Source: Agromyces protaetiae
Lineage (GTDB): Bacteria > Actinomycetota > Actinomycetes > Actinomycetales > Microbacteriaceae
Length of the DNA stretch: 64,000 nucleotides
Direction: 5' to 3'
Assembly (NCBI RefSeq): GCF_030866785.1
Contig: NZ_CP133018.1
Span: 2,542,001-2,606,000, forward strand
In this document: one piece after another, positions 9,844-19,337 of the stretch
Position numbering within the stretch: position 1 is the first letter of the stretch
Layout of the letters: each line of letters begins with the position of its first letter
Made by a program: the position numbers and the translations under genes
Notes under the pieces: model-generated
What the model saw: only the letters and a program-made list of their open reading frames with translations
Told to the model about the DNA's origin: nothing
Database searches by the model: none

Positions 9844-9926
9844 GCGTCTCCTGAATCGAGTCTCGAGCGGATGCCGCTCAGGCCCCGCGCCTGCCCATTC
9901 TAGCGAGGGGCGTCCGGCGCGGCGCT

Positions 9927-9964
9927 CAGGCGAGCAGGCTGCGTCAGGCGAGCAGGCTGCGTCA
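9927..9964. repeat. 18-bp tandem repeat, 2 copies
   Basis: Two exact copies of CAGGCGAGCAGGCTGCGT (9927–9944 and 9945–9962) run into the stop codon of the DUF1697 gene, in the gap between it and yebC. The period equals that of the array at 3415. Confidence 0.75.
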
Positions 9965-10489
9965 GCCGAGGATCTTGTGCAGCGTGCGCAGATTGCGGTT
10001 GGTCGTCGTCGGCGCGAAGCGCGGCTTGCCGAGCATCTTGCCGAACGGTGTGTGCAGGGTGGTGCCCTTCACCGGGTTCCAATAGAGCACCGAGTCCCCG
10101 GGGCGGATCGGGTCGGCATCGGGGTCGAGGTCGCCCGCGGCCTCGACGAGTTCGTCGATCACCTCGGGCTTCGAGGCGAACACCACGTACGGCTGACGCG
10201 TCGCGTCGTGCTCGTCGAACGGGAACCCATCGACGACCCGCTCGAGCGCATCGCGCGTCACGAGCACGATCCACGCGTCGTACCCGAACCGGTCACCCAG
10301 CGCGGCTTCGATACGGCGCTTGAGCGCTGCGTCATCCTTCACGGATGCCTCGAACCGCACATTCCCACTCGCGAGCACCGTGCGCACCGCGTCGAACCCG
10401 AGCTCCTCGAACACCTCACGCAGCTCGCCGCTCTTGATCGTCACGCCCCCGACGTTCACCCCGCGCAACAGCGCAACATACCCGGTCAT
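9962..10489 (-). CDS. DUF1697 domain-containing protein
   Basis: 175 residues. Typical family opening [12 protein letters not shown], then [25 protein letters not shown] near residue 20 and [11 protein letters not shown] at the C-terminus. DUF1697 proteins are small, widespread and biochemically uncharacterised, so no role is proposed. It appears to be transcribed on its own. The stop codon lies at the edge of an 18-bp tandem repeat, which may have shifted the end of the reading frame during evolution. Confidence 0.9.
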   Translation of the reverse strand: MTGYVALLRGVNVGGVTIKSGELREVFEELGFDAVRTVLASGNVRFEASVKDDAALKRRIEAALGDRFGYDAWIVLVTRDALERVVDGFPFDEHDATRQPYVVFASKPEVIDELVEAAGDLDPDADPIRPGDSVLYWNPVKGTTLHTPFGKMLGKPRFAPTTTNRNLRTLHKILG

Positions 10490-10591
10490 GCGTCGAGCGT
10501 ACGCCCGACCCCTCCCCGCAACGGGGACGCACAGGGTCGCTCCGACTGGCTGCGAGCGACGAGATGCGTCCCCACTCGGCTGGTCGGAGAT

Positions 10592-11245
10592 CTACGCGCC
10601 GACGCGCGCTCGCACCTTCTCGAGGAAGTAGGCGTGGAAGCGGTGCTCGCCCGTGATCTCGGGGTGGAAGCTCGTGCCGAGCAGGTCGCCCTGCTCGACC
10701 GCGACGACGCGGCCGTCGGCGAGCGAGGCGAGGGGCGTCGCCCGCTCCCCCACCGACTCGACGACCGGTCCGCGGATGAACGCCGCGTGCACGGGGTCGG
10801 CACCGAGCGCCGGCACGTCGAGGTCGGTCTCGAACGACTGGTTCTGCGAGCCGAACGCGTTGCGCCGGACGACGACATCGAGGCCGCCGAAGGTGCGCTG
10901 GCCTTCGATCGCGTCGAGCAGCGTGTCGGCCAGCATGATGAGCCCGGCACACGTGCCGTAGACCGGCAGGCCCGCGCCGATCGCGGCGCGAAGCGGTTCG
11001 GCGAGCCCGTACGCCCGCGACAGCTTGTCCATGACGGTCGATTCGCCGCCGGGGATCACGAGCCCGTCGATCACGGCGAGCTCCTCCGGCCGCCGGATCA
11101 GCTCGACTTCGGCGCCGAGCGAGCTCAGCACGCGCGCGTGCTCACGGAAGTCGCCCTGGAGGGCGAGCACGCCGACGCGCGGACCTCCGCCCGGAGCATC
11201 CGCCCGCCCGAGCGACTCGCCTCGGAGCGTCACCGCGTTCGTCAC
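10592..11245 (-). CDS. pdxT: pyridoxal 5'-phosphate synthase glutaminase subunit PdxT
   Basis: 217 residues from a GTG that overlaps the pdxS stop (GTGA). PdxT is a class I glutamine amidotransferase that hydrolyses glutamine and channels ammonia to PdxS. Visible: [13 protein letters not shown] near residue 25, IPGGESTVM near 65, the catalytic Cys in YGTCAGLI near 95, and the His/Glu pair in SFHPEITG near 195. The N-terminal 22 residues before VGVLALQG are extra and low-complexity; an internal start would give the usual length. Confidence 0.95.
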   Translation of the reverse strand: MTNAVTLRGESLGRADAPGGGPRVGVLALQGDFREHARVLSSLGAEVELIRRPEELAVIDGLVIPGGESTVMDKLSRAYGLAEPLRAAIGAGLPVYGTCAGLIMLADTLLDAIEGQRTFGGLDVVVRRNAFGSQNQSFETDLDVPALGADPVHAAFIRGPVVESVGERATPLASLADGRVVAVEQGDLLGTSFHPEITGEHRFHAYFLEKVRARVGA

Positions 11246-12132
11246 CAGCCGCGCTCGGCCAGCCGGTGCGGCGCCGCGAGGTCGGCGACGTTGATGCCGA
11301 CCATCGCCTCGCCGAGACCGCGCGAGACCTCGGCGATCACGGACGCGTCGTCGTAGAACGTCGTCGCCTTGACGATCGCGGCCGCGCGCTCGGCCGGGTT
11401 GCCCGACTTGAAGATGCCCGAGCCGACGAACACGCCGTCGGCACCGAGCTGCATCATCATGGCGGCGTCGGCCGGCGTCGCGACGCCGCCGGCGACGAAG
11501 AGCACGACGGGCAGCTTGCCGGTCTCGGCGACCTCGGCGACGAGCTCGTACGGGGCCTGGAGCTCCTTCGCGGCGACGTAGAGCTCGTCCTTGGTCATCG
11601 ACTTCAGCTGGTTGATCTCCGAGCTGATCTTGCGGATGTGCTTGGTCGCCTCCGACACGTCCCCCGTGCCGGCCTCGCCCTTCGAGCGGATCATCGCCGC
11701 GCCCTCGTTGATGCGCCGGAGCGCCTCGCCGAGGTTCGTCGCCCCGCAGACGAACGGCGTGTTGAACGCCCACTTGTCGATGTGGTTGACGTAGTCGGCC
11801 GGCGAGAGCACCTCGGACTCGTCGATGTAGTCGACGTCGAGCGCCTGCAGCACCTGCGCCTCGACGAAGTGCCCGATGCGGGCCTTCGCCATGACGGGGA
11901 TCGAGACCTCGGCGATGATCGCCTCGATGAGATCGGGGTCGCTCATGCGCGCGACGCCGCCCTGTGCGCGGATGTCGGCCGGCACCCGCTCGAGCGCCAT
12001 GACCGCGACCGCACCGGCGTCCTCGGCGATGCGCGCCTGCTCGGCGGTGACGACATCCATGATGACGCCGCCCTTCAGCATCTCGGCGAGGCCCCGCTTG
12101 ACGCGGCTCGAACCAGTCTCGGCAATGCTCAT
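11242..12132 (-). CDS. pdxS: pyridoxal 5'-phosphate synthase lyase subunit PdxS
   Basis: 296 residues, standard length. PdxS builds PLP from ribose 5-phosphate, glyceraldehyde 3-phosphate and ammonia. Visible: [17 protein letters not shown] near residue 10, catalytic-lysine region [14 protein letters not shown] near 80, second lysine region [12 protein letters not shown] near 150 and phosphate site [14 protein letters not shown] near 210. First gene of a pdxS–pdxT operon, divergent from a PdxR-like regulator. This is the DXP-independent route to vitamin B6. Confidence 0.98.
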   Translation of the reverse strand: MSIAETGSSRVKRGLAEMLKGGVIMDVVTAEQARIAEDAGAVAVMALERVPADIRAQGGVARMSDPDLIEAIIAEVSIPVMAKARIGHFVEAQVLQALDVDYIDESEVLSPADYVNHIDKWAFNTPFVCGATNLGEALRRINEGAAMIRSKGEAGTGDVSEATKHIRKISSEINQLKSMTKDELYVAAKELQAPYELVAEVAETGKLPVVLFVAGGVATPADAAMMMQLGADGVFVGSGIFKSGNPAERAAAIVKATTFYDDASVIAEVSRGLGEAMVGINVADLAAPHRLAERGW

Positions 12133-12199
12133 CGGGGCTTCCCTTCATCGGATGACGCGCGTTCGCGCAGACATGCGGCCATGTGGACAACGCGTTCGC

Positions 12200-12213
12200 T
12201 TGACCTAGGCCAA
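12200..12213. promoter_or_regulatory. candidate PdxR operator in the pdxS/pdxR divergent region
   Basis: A near-perfect 14-bp palindrome (TTGACCTAGGCCAA) lies in the 117-base region between pdxS and the MocR-type regulator gene. Related GGTAGC and GGCCTAC half-sites follow at 12216–12236. MocR/PdxR proteins characteristically bind such divergent intergenic regions, so this is the natural operator candidate. I cannot tell which half-sites are used. Confidence 0.45.
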
Positions 12214-12249
12214 AAGGTAGCATGGACCGGGCCTACACTCGAGAGCAGC

Positions 12250-13641
12250 ATGGATCGTGAATTGACCCTCCAGATCGCGGGCCGCTCGGCCGCCGACATC
12301 GCCGCGAGCGTGCGCGAACTGATCGAACGCGGTGCGCTGCTCCCTGGCGACCCGCTCCCGCCCGTGCGCGCCCTCGCCGACGACCTCGGCGTGAACCGCA
12401 ACACCGCGGTCGCGGCGTACCGGCAGCTCACGCAGGCCGGTGTCGTCGTCACCCGCGGCCGCGGCGGCACGCACGTCGCCGACCGGTCCGCGGTGGCGCA
12501 AGAGGGCTTCGCGGCCGACAACGTGCTCCGCGACGTCGCGACCGGCAACCCCGACCCCGACCTCATCCCCGACCCGTCCACCGCGCTCGCGCGCGTCGCG
12601 GGTCGCCCCGTGCTCTACGGCGAGCCGGTCATCGACCCCGGGCTCGAACACTGGGCGCGCGAGTGGATGAGTGCCGACCTGGCACCCGCCGACCTCCGAC
12701 TGACCATCACGAGCGGTGCCGCCGACGCAGTCGAGCGGCTCCTCGCCCAGGCCCTCGTCCGCGACGACGCCGTGGCGCTCGAGGATCCATGCTTCCTCAC
12801 GAGCATCCACACGGTGCGCGTGGGCGGCTACCGGGTCGTCCCGGTCCCCATCGACGACGAGGGCATGACCGTCGAGGGCCTGCGCCACGCGCTCGAGCAG
12901 GGCGTGCGCGCGATCGTGTGCACCCCGCGCGCGCAGAACCCGACTGGCGCGAGCGTCTCGGCGCGCCGGGCCGAGGCGCTGCGGGCGGTGCTTCGCGCGC
13001 ACCCGTACGTGCTCGTCATCGAGGACGACCACTTCTCGATGCTCTCGCGGCAGCCGTTCCACTCCCTGATCGGCCCCGAGCACCGGCGCTGGGCGCTCGT
13101 GCGCTCGGTGTCCAAGTTCCTGGGCCCCGACATGTGCCTCGCGGTGACCGCCTCAGATCCCGACACCGGCGAGCGTCTCGCGATGCGGCTCACGCCGGGG
13201 ACCACCTGGGTGAGTCATCTGCTGCAGCGGCTGACGCTCGCGCTCGTGACCGATCCCGACGTCGCGGCGGGCATCGAGGCGGCCGGCGCGCACTACGCCG
13301 AGCGCAATCGCGCGTTCGCCGCACGGCTGACCGCGCTCGGCGTGCCCGCGACGGCCGGCGACGGCGTCAACCTCTGGGTCGCGCTTCCGGTGCCGGCCCG
13401 TGACGTCTCGGAGCAGCTCATGCGGCGCGGCTGGCTCGCGCGTGCCGGCGACGCCTTCGTGCTCGCCGACGCGCCGGCAGCACGCCGGCTCCGGTTGACC
13501 GTGCACGATCTGAACGACACTGACGCCGACCGCCTCGCCAGCGACATCGCCGCCGCGGTTCGCGCGGCCGGAGGGCGGCTCGTCGCCGCAGACACGACCT
13601 CCCCAGAACAGGCCAGAGACAAGGAAGCACCCGTCCAATGA
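12250..13641 (+). CDS. pdxR: PdxR-like MocR-family transcriptional regulator
   Basis: 463 residues. The N-terminal GntR-type winged helix (PPVRALADDLGVNRNTAVAAYRQL near residues 35–60) is joined to a fold-type I aminotransferase domain (CTPRAQNPTGASVS near 225, IEDDHFSML near 255, SVSKFLGPD near 285 carrying the probable PLP lysine). Proteins of this type sense PLP and control pdxST. The ATG at 12250 follows a possible AGAG; the open frame continues upstream but only antisense to pdxS. Its stop overlaps pdxY (ATGA), so regulator and salvage kinase are co-transcribed and divergent from the biosynthetic operon. Confidence 0.9.
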   Translation: MDRELTLQIAGRSAADIAASVRELIERGALLPGDPLPPVRALADDLGVNRNTAVAAYRQLTQAGVVVTRGRGGTHVADRSAVAQEGFAADNVLRDVATGNPDPDLIPDPSTALARVAGRPVLYGEPVIDPGLEHWAREWMSADLAPADLRLTITSGAADAVERLLAQALVRDDAVALEDPCFLTSIHTVRVGGYRVVPVPIDDEGMTVEGLRHALEQGVRAIVCTPRAQNPTGASVSARRAEALRAVLRAHPYVLVIEDDHFSMLSRQPFHSLIGPEHRRWALVRSVSKFLGPDMCLAVTASDPDTGERLAMRLTPGTTWVSHLLQRLTLALVTDPDVAAGIEAAGAHYAERNRAFAARLTALGVPATAGDGVNLWVALPVPARDVSEQLMRRGWLARAGDAFVLADAPAARRLRLTVHDLNDTDADRLASDIAAAVRAAGGRLVAADTTSPEQARDKEAPVQ

Positions 13642-14489
13642 GAGTCCTCTCCATCCAGTCCGCCGTGGCGTACGGCCACGTCGGCAACTCCGCAGCCGTG
13701 TTCCCGCTGCAGCGCATCGGCGTCGAGGTGATGCCGGTGTACACCGTGAACTTCTCCAACCACACGGGCTACGGGGCGTGGCGCGGCCCGCTGATCGCCC
13801 CCGACGATGTCCGCGACGTCATCACCGGCATCGAGGAGCGCGGTGCGTTCACCGACACGGACGTCGTGCTCTCGGGCTACCAGGGCGGAGAGGGCATCGC
13901 CGACGTCATCCTCGAGACGGTGGCACGGGTCAAGGCGGCGAATCCGGGCGCGATCTACTCCTGCGACCCGGTCATGGGCAACGCCAAGAGCGGATGCTTC
14001 GTGGCGCCCGCGATCCCGATCCTGCTGCGCGACCGCGTCGTGCCCGCGGCCGACCTGATCACGCCGAACCAGTTCGAGCTCGGCTTCCTCACCGACACCG
14101 AGCCCGACACGCTCGAGTCGACGCTGGTCTCGGCCGACCTGATCCGCGCGACCGGCCCGCGCACCGTGTTGGTCACGAGCGTCGAACGGCCCGACCGTCC
14201 CGAGGGCACGATCGAGATGCTCGCGGTCGACGACCGCGGCGCGTGGATCGTGCAGACGCCCATGCTGCCGATGAAGGCGAACGGCTCGGGCGACGTCACG
14301 GCGGCGCTGTTCACGGCGCACTACCGTCGCACCGGTGACGCGGCAGACGCGCTCGCGCGCACCACGTCGAGCGTCTTCGACCTGCTCACGCGCACCTATG
14401 AATCCGGCGCGCGCGAGCTGCAGCTCGTCGAGTCGCAGGAGGCGTACGCGCACCCGAGCATGCAGTTCACGGTCCAGCAGGTGCGCTGA
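13638..14489 (+). CDS. pdxY: pyridoxal kinase PdxY
   Basis: 283 residues, ribokinase-like fold; phosphorylates pyridoxal in the PLP salvage pathway. Visible: VLSIQSAVAYGHVGNSAA at the N-terminus, GYQGGEGIADVI near residue 80, YSCDPVMGN near 110, the conserved DLITPNQFELGFL near 140 and the anion-hole motif KANGSGDVTAAL near 215. Translationally coupled to the regulator upstream and followed directly by a strong bidirectional hairpin. Confidence 0.93.
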   Translation: MRVLSIQSAVAYGHVGNSAAVFPLQRIGVEVMPVYTVNFSNHTGYGAWRGPLIAPDDVRDVITGIEERGAFTDTDVVLSGYQGGEGIADVILETVARVKAANPGAIYSCDPVMGNAKSGCFVAPAIPILLRDRVVPAADLITPNQFELGFLTDTEPDTLESTLVSADLIRATGPRTVLVTSVERPDRPEGTIEMLAVDDRGAWIVQTPMLPMKANGSGDVTAALFTAHYRRTGDAADALARTTSSVFDLLTRTYESGARELQLVESQEAYAHPSMQFTVQQVR

Positions 14490-14503
14490 GCCCGGCCACG
14501 AGC

Positions 14504-14544
14504 GAGCGGATGCCTCGTGCGCGCGCCGCACGAGGCATCCGCTC
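14504..14544. terminator. bidirectional hairpin terminator between pdxY and the HIT gene
   Basis: Perfect 17-bp stem (14504–14520 with 14528–14544) and a 7-base GC loop, between the convergent stops of pdxY and the HIT-family gene. There is no T-tract, so termination would depend on the stem alone. The stem is built from the GGATGCCTCG motif that recurs through the window. Confidence 0.75.
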
Positions 14545-14550
14545 GACTGA

Positions 14551-15117
14551 CTAGCGTTGAGGCCAGGCGTCCGCGATCTCTTGACGGACCTCGCCGAGCA
14601 GGCGCGGCAGCGCCTTGGTGCCCGCGATGATCGGGAAGAAGTTCGAGTCCAGCGCCCAGCGGGGCACGATGTGCTGGTGCAGGTGCTCCGCGATGCCGGC
14701 GCCCGCGATGCGGCCCTGGTTCATGCCGATGTTGAACCCGTCGCACTTCGAGACCTGCTTCAGCACGCGCATCGCGATCTGCGTGAGCTCACCGATCTCG
14801 GCGACCTCCTCTGGGTTCGCCTCGTCGTAGGTCGGGATGTGCCGGTACGGGCACACCAGCACGTGCCCGCTGTTGTACGGGTAGAGGTTCAGCAGCACAT
14901 AGGCGTGCTCGCCTCGCGCGACGATGAGCGACTGCTCGTCGGAGAGCTCGGGCGCCCGGCAGAACGGGCATGCGTGCTCGTCGGGCTGCTGCCCGTGCTG
15001 GATGTAGACCAGTCGGTGCGGCGTCCAGAGACGCTGGAAGGCGTCGGGCACCGCCGCCAGGTCGCTCGAGAGCTGCGTGGGCACGCCCTCGAACTCGTCA
15101 GCGCCGTAGGCCGTCAT
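14551..15117 (-). CDS. HIT family nucleotide hydrolase/transferase
   Basis: 188 residues. The HIT triad is HLHQHIVPR near residue 150; CPFC near residue 50 with a His further on suggests a zinc-binding site, as in actinobacterial Ap4A phosphorylase-like HIT proteins. [18 protein letters not shown] near 75 is also typical of that group. The start ATG overlaps the thrS stop by 4 bases (ATGA), so it is translated with threonyl-tRNA synthetase. The substrate is inferred to be a dinucleoside polyphosphate or nucleotide conjugate. Confidence 0.9.
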   Translation of the reverse strand: MTAYGADEFEGVPTQLSSDLAAVPDAFQRLWTPHRLVYIQHGQQPDEHACPFCRAPELSDEQSLIVARGEHAYVLLNLYPYNSGHVLVCPYRHIPTYDEANPEEVAEIGELTQIAMRVLKQVSKCDGFNIGMNQGRIAGAGIAEHLHQHIVPRWALDSNFFPIIAGTKALPRLLGEVRQEIADAWPQR

Positions 15118-17099
15118 GCGAACAGGTCGTCCCGCGTCGAGATCTGCCGGTGCTCGTCGATGGCGTCGCGGATCCGCGCGATCGCGTCGGCGACGGGCAC
15201 CCCGTTCTCCTGTGTGCCGTCACGGAACCGGAAGCTCACCGTCTCGGCGCTGCGGTCGTTCTCACCCGCGATGAGCAGGAACGGCACCTTGTCTTTCGTG
15301 TGCGTGCGGATCTTCTTCTGCATGCGGTCGTCGGTCGAGTCGAGCTCGGCGCGCACGCCCGCACCCTTCAGCTGGGTCAGGATGGCGCCGAGGTAGGGCG
15401 CGTACTCGTCGGCGACCGGGATGCCCACGACCTGCACCGGCGCGAGCCAGGCCGGGAAGGCGCCCGCATAGTGCTCGAGCAGGATCGCGAAGAACCGCTC
15501 GACCGAGCCGAGCAGCGCCCGGTGGATCATGGCGGGCTGCTTCTGTGTGCCGTCGGCTGCGGCGTAGCGCAGCTCGAACAGCTCGGGCTGGTTGAAGTCG
15601 AGCTGCACGGTCGACAGCTGCCAGGTCCGGCCGATCGCGTCGCGCGCCTGCACCGAGATCTTCGGTCCGTAGAACGCGGCCCCGCCCGGGTCGTCCACGA
15701 GCTCGAGGCCCGAGTCGACCGCGACCTCGCGGAGGGTCGCCGTCGCCTGCTCCCAGAGCGCGTCGTCGCCGACGTACTTCACCGGGTCCTTGGTCGACAG
15801 CTCGAGGTAGAAGTCGGTCAGCCCGTAGCCACGCAGCGTCTCGAGCACGAACGCAAGCTGGCTGGCGACCTCGTCCTTGATCTGCTCGTCGGTCACATAG
15901 ATGTGCGCGTCGTCCTGCGTGAGACCGCGGACCCGGGTGAGCCCCGAGAGCGTGCCGCTCTTCTCATAGCGATACACGGTGCCGAACTCGGCCAGCCGGA
16001 GCGGCAGCTCGCGGTACGACCGGCCGCGCGCGCGGAACACGAGGTTGTGCATCGGGCAGTTCATGGGCTTCAGGTAGTAGTCCTGCCCCTGCCGGGTGAC
16101 GTTGCCCTCGGCGTCGACCTCTTCGTCGAGGTGCATGGGCGGGAACATGCCGTCGGCGTACCAGTTGAGGTGCTGACTGACCTCGTAGAGGTGCGCCTTG
16201 GTGATGTGCGGGGTGTTGACGAAGTCGTATCCGTTCGCCAGCAGCTGCCGGCGCAGGTACTCCTCCATCTCGTACCGGATGATGCCGCCCTTGGGGTGGA
16301 ACACCGCGAGGCCCGAGCCGATCTCGTCGGGGAAGCTGAACAGGTCGAGCTCGCTGCCGAGCTTGCGGTGGTCGCGCTTCGCGGCCTCCTCGAGGCGGGT
16401 CTGGTACGCGCGGAGCTCGTCTTTCGTCGGCCACGCGGTGCCGTAGATGCGCTGCAGCTGCGGGTTCTTCTCCGACCCGCGCCAGTAGGCCGCGGCGACG
16501 CGCATGAGCGCCCAGCCGTTGCCGATCATGCGCGTGTTCGGCAGGTGCGGGCCGCGGCAGAGGTCCTTCCAGACCACGTCGCCCGTCTTCGGGTCGACAT
16601 TGTCGTAGATCGTCAGCTCGCCGGCGCCCACCTCGACCGACTCGTGGTCGTCGCCGCTCGACTCACCGTGCCCGGCGTGCCCTTTGAGACCGATGAGCTC
16701 GAGCTTGTAGGGCTCGTCCGCGAGCTCGGCGCGCGCCTCGTCGTCGGTGACGACGCGCCGGATGAACCGCTGCCCCGAGCGGACGATGCGCGCCATCTCT
16801 TTGTCGAGCGCCTTGAGGTCTTCGGGGGTGAACGGCTGCGCGACGTCGAAGTCGTAGTAGAAGCCGTCGGTGACGGGCGGCCCGATGCCGAGCTTCGCCT
16901 CGGGATTGATCGTCTGCACGGCCTGCGCGAGCACGTGCGCGGTCGAGTGGCGCAGGATCGAGAGCCCGTCGGGCGAGTCGATCGTCACGGGCTCGACCGT
17001 GTCGGCTTCGGTGACCGTCGTGGCCAGATCCTTGAGCTCGCCGTTGACGCGCATCGCGACAACGGATCGGTCGGTGAAGAGCTCGAAGCCGTCGGCCAC
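15114..17099 (-). CDS. thrS: threonyl-tRNA synthetase
   Basis: About 661 residues. TGS domain at the N-terminus ([27 protein letters not shown]), editing domain with HxxxH-type residues, class II catalytic core ([12 protein letters not shown] near 280, motif 2 [21 protein letters not shown] near 410, motif 3 [19 protein letters not shown] near 540) and C-terminal anticodon-binding domain ([18 protein letters not shown]). I chose the GTG at 17099 (conserved VADGFELF). A TTG 36 bases upstream is in frame but sits inside a plausible -10 (TACAGT at about 17135–17140, minus strand), so it could not be translated from that promoter. Confidence 0.96.
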   Translation of the reverse strand: MADGFELFTDRSVVAMRVNGELKDLATTVTEADTVEPVTIDSPDGLSILRHSTAHVLAQAVQTINPEAKLGIGPPVTDGFYYDFDVAQPFTPEDLKALDKEMARIVRSGQRFIRRVVTDDEARAELADEPYKLELIGLKGHAGHGESSGDDHESVEVGAGELTIYDNVDPKTGDVVWKDLCRGPHLPNTRMIGNGWALMRVAAAYWRGSEKNPQLQRIYGTAWPTKDELRAYQTRLEEAAKRDHRKLGSELDLFSFPDEIGSGLAVFHPKGGIIRYEMEEYLRRQLLANGYDFVNTPHITKAHLYEVSQHLNWYADGMFPPMHLDEEVDAEGNVTRQGQDYYLKPMNCPMHNLVFRARGRSYRELPLRLAEFGTVYRYEKSGTLSGLTRVRGLTQDDAHIYVTDEQIKDEVASQLAFVLETLRGYGLTDFYLELSTKDPVKYVGDDALWEQATATLREVAVDSGLELVDDPGGAAFYGPKISVQARDAIGRTWQLSTVQLDFNQPELFELRYAAADGTQKQPAMIHRALLGSVERFFAILLEHYAGAFPAWLAPVQVVGIPVADEYAPYLGAILTQLKGAGVRAELDSTDDRMQKKIRTHTKDKVPFLLIAGENDRSAETVSFRFRDGTQENGVPVADAIARIRDAIDEHRQISTRDDLFA

Positions 17100-17156
17100 T
17101 GTGGATCCACTTTCTCTCGAAGACGAACCCTTCAACTGTAGTGCGGCGCGGACTCG

Positions 17157-17197
17157 GCCGATGCGGGGAGGGCCGCGCGACCCCGCCCCGCATCGGC
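17157..17197 (-). terminator. hairpin after the sialidase-like gene
   Basis: A 12-bp perfect stem (GCCGATGCGGGG at 17157–17168 pairing with 17186–17197) begins 9 bases beyond the sialidase-like stop codon on the minus strand. It separates that gene from thrS downstream. There is no U-tract. Confidence 0.6.
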
Positions 17198-17205
17198 GCG
17201 CGGAC

Positions 17206-19095
17206 TCACTCGATGGTCACGGTGACGTCGGCGTGCGACTGCGTGACGAGGGTGTACCCACCTGGGGTGTCCGAGAAGCGGATCTTCGCGTAGGGAACGT
17301 CTGCGTCGACCCCGTCGACGGTCACGACGCTCCGGCCGCCGACCGTCGCCTTGCTCACGGTGAATCCGGTGCGCGGCGTCCAGGTGACGCCGTCGGGACT
17401 CGTGTACACCTCGATGTTCGCCGCCGTGATCGCGTTCGACGAGTTGGAGTCGCGCAGGTGGATCGCCCCGATCACCTCGCCGCTGGCGAGCGGGTAGTTC
17501 ACGACGAGACTGCGCCGACGGATGTCCCAGCCGGCGTTGAACCCGAGCTCGTCATCGAAGTTCGCGGCGCGGCGCGTGAGCGGGCGGTCGTCGTAGTCCA
17601 CAAGACCGACCCGCAGCTCGGGGTCGCTGAGCCGCTTCGCACCGACGACCACCACATCGCCTGAGCTCAGCCCGGCCTCCGAGACCGTGCCGGTGAGCGG
17701 CAGCGGGATGCCGCCGTGCGTGAGCGAGATCGATCCCGAGCCGGCCGAGGACAGGCTCAGCGCCGTCGTTCGGAGACTCGCCATGGTGGCGTCGGCTGCG
17801 ACCGTCGTGCGGCGATGCGCGTACGGGTAGTCCCAGTCGGCTGCGCCGGCACGGTCGATGTAGAGGGTCGGGTTGGCCTCGCTGGCCGCGGTGCTCGCGG
17901 CAAGCTCGTTCGCGCATTCGGTGGCGTCGGACTCCTCGAGGATGTTGTACGCGAGCCGGTGGTTGCCCGTGAACAGCACGAACAGCCGGCCGTCCGAGAG
18001 GTACTCGGCGTCGGCGTAGATCGGGTTCGTGACTCCGGTCGGCAGTTGCACGTTGGTGACATTGCCGAACGTCGTGCCGCCGTCATAGGTCGTGTACATC
18101 TTGAGCGCGGAACCTTCGGCGGTCGTGTAGAGCACCTTCGACGCCGCCCCGGGCAAGCCCTCGGAGCAGGAGGTGACGAAGGCTGCCGGGCCGCGCGCGG
18201 CGAGGCCGGTCACGACGGGCTCCGACCAGGTCCGCCCGCCGTCGTCGGAATAGGTGAGGTACCCGGTCCGGTCGAAGATCCGGGAGTCGTACCGCATGCT
18301 CGCCATGAGCCGGCCGTCTCGGAGCTCGACGATCGTGGCCTCGTTCAGGCCGGCGGGCATCCATGCCACGTTGAGCGGGCGGAGCGGCGCATCGAGGAAC
18401 GGGTCGAACGCACTGAACTCGCCCCACGTGAGCCCCGCGTCGGTCGAGCGCAGGACGCCGCTCAGCAGCGGCTCGGGGTTGAGGTTCGCGTAGTCCGTCG
18501 AGGCGGGCGGTTTCGCGCTGCCCCAGATCGGCATGAGCAGCGTGCCATCGGCGAGCTCGACGAGCTCGCCGAACTGGAACGCGCCGTACCAGTCGGGCGT
18601 GACCGTGACCGGCGCATCGTGCCCGGTCCAGGTGATCCCCCCGTCGGCCGAGCGCGCGAGGTAGAGGTCGGTCTCGCGATTGAGATAGTGCTGATGGATC
18701 GTCTGCAGGGTGTAGGGCAACAGCATGGTGCCGTCGTCGAGCGTCGTCGCCGAGCCCGCCGAGATGCGGGACGCGGGATTGCTCGGAGCGATGAACTGCG
18801 ACGGAGTCGTCCAGGTCGCCCCATCGTCCTCCGAACGTGTGGTCATGATTCCGACATCGGCTGCACCGTCGTTCCCGGTGTTGTAGAAGGCGACGAGGTC
18901 GCCGTCATCGGATTTGGCGAGCGTCGAGATCACGACCTGAGCGGTCGCCGATCCCGTGTGGATCACGCCACTGCTCGCGATGTGGATCGCCGGATCGGCC
19001 GCGGCGGCCGGACCGACCGGCGCGCTGAGGGTGAGGATGAGCGCCGCGACGGCGCCGATCGAGATGGTGGTGCGCGGACGGATGGAACGAGTCAC
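17206..19095 (-). CDS. secreted sialidase-like (BNR/Asp-box) glycoside hydrolase
   Basis: About 629 residues. N-terminal signal peptide (basic start, hydrophobic stretch, [11 protein letters not shown]), so exported. At least four Asp-box repeats (SxDxGxTW type) lie within residues 65–310: [32 protein letters not shown]. They mark a six-bladed beta-propeller typical of exo-alpha-sialidases (GH33 and relatives). The C-terminal 200 residues form one or two beta-rich domains that may bind carbohydrate. I did not firmly identify the sialidase arginine triad or nucleophile Tyr/Glu, so the substrate is open. I chose the GTG at 19095 (ACGGAG 6 bases upstream); upstream codons look non-coding. Confidence 0.78.
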   Translation of the reverse strand: MTRSIRPRTTISIGAVAALILTLSAPVGPAAAADPAIHIASSGVIHTGSATAQVVISTLAKSDDGDLVAFYNTGNDGAADVGIMTTRSEDDGATWTTPSQFIAPSNPASRISAGSATTLDDGTMLLPYTLQTIHQHYLNRETDLYLARSADGGITWTGHDAPVTVTPDWYGAFQFGELVELADGTLLMPIWGSAKPPASTDYANLNPEPLLSGVLRSTDAGLTWGEFSAFDPFLDAPLRPLNVAWMPAGLNEATIVELRDGRLMASMRYDSRIFDRTGYLTYSDDGGRTWSEPVVTGLAARGPAAFVTSCSEGLPGAASKVLYTTAEGSALKMYTTYDGGTTFGNVTNVQLPTGVTNPIYADAEYLSDGRLFVLFTGNHRLAYNILEESDATECANELAASTAASEANPTLYIDRAGAADWDYPYAHRRTTVAADATMASLRTTALSLSSAGSGSISLTHGGIPLPLTGTVSEAGLSSGDVVVVGAKRLSDPELRVGLVDYDDRPLTRRAANFDDELGFNAGWDIRRRSLVVNYPLASGEVIGAIHLRDSNSSNAITAANIEVYTSPDGVTWTPRTGFTVSKATVGGRSVVTVDGVDADVPYAKIRFSDTPGGYTLVTQSHADVTVTIE

Positions 19096-19105
19096 AGTGG
19101 GCTCC

Positions 19106-19122
19106 GTTTCACTAGTTGAAAC
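19106..19122 (-). promoter_or_regulatory. ROK-type palindromic operator at the sialidase-like gene
   Basis: Inverted repeat GTTTCA–N5–TGAAAC (17 bp) ending 11 bases before the chosen start and abutting the ribosome site. The pattern (AGTTTCAACTAGTGAAAC-like) resembles operators of ROK/NagC-type sugar repressors in actinobacteria. No ROK gene is in the window, so the regulator must be elsewhere. A separate GAGCG–N7–CGCTC palindrome around TTATAA lies at 19218–19234. Confidence 0.55.
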
Positions 19123-19337
19123 TGCGCATTCCGAATTGCTTGCGTGGAACCTACCGGCTGGCGAGCGCGGGGTCAATGACCGGCTCGGTCCGGCCGCGGT
19201 GCTCGCCCGCGCGCCCCGAGCGCTTATAACGCTCCTGCCGCGGCTTCTCAACTCCCTTCCGAGAAGCGCTCGCGAGGTATGTCCTGCGGGAGTCGGCGGG
19301 CATTCGGCTCCTCCGCACGGACCGAGGGGGTCGCACG

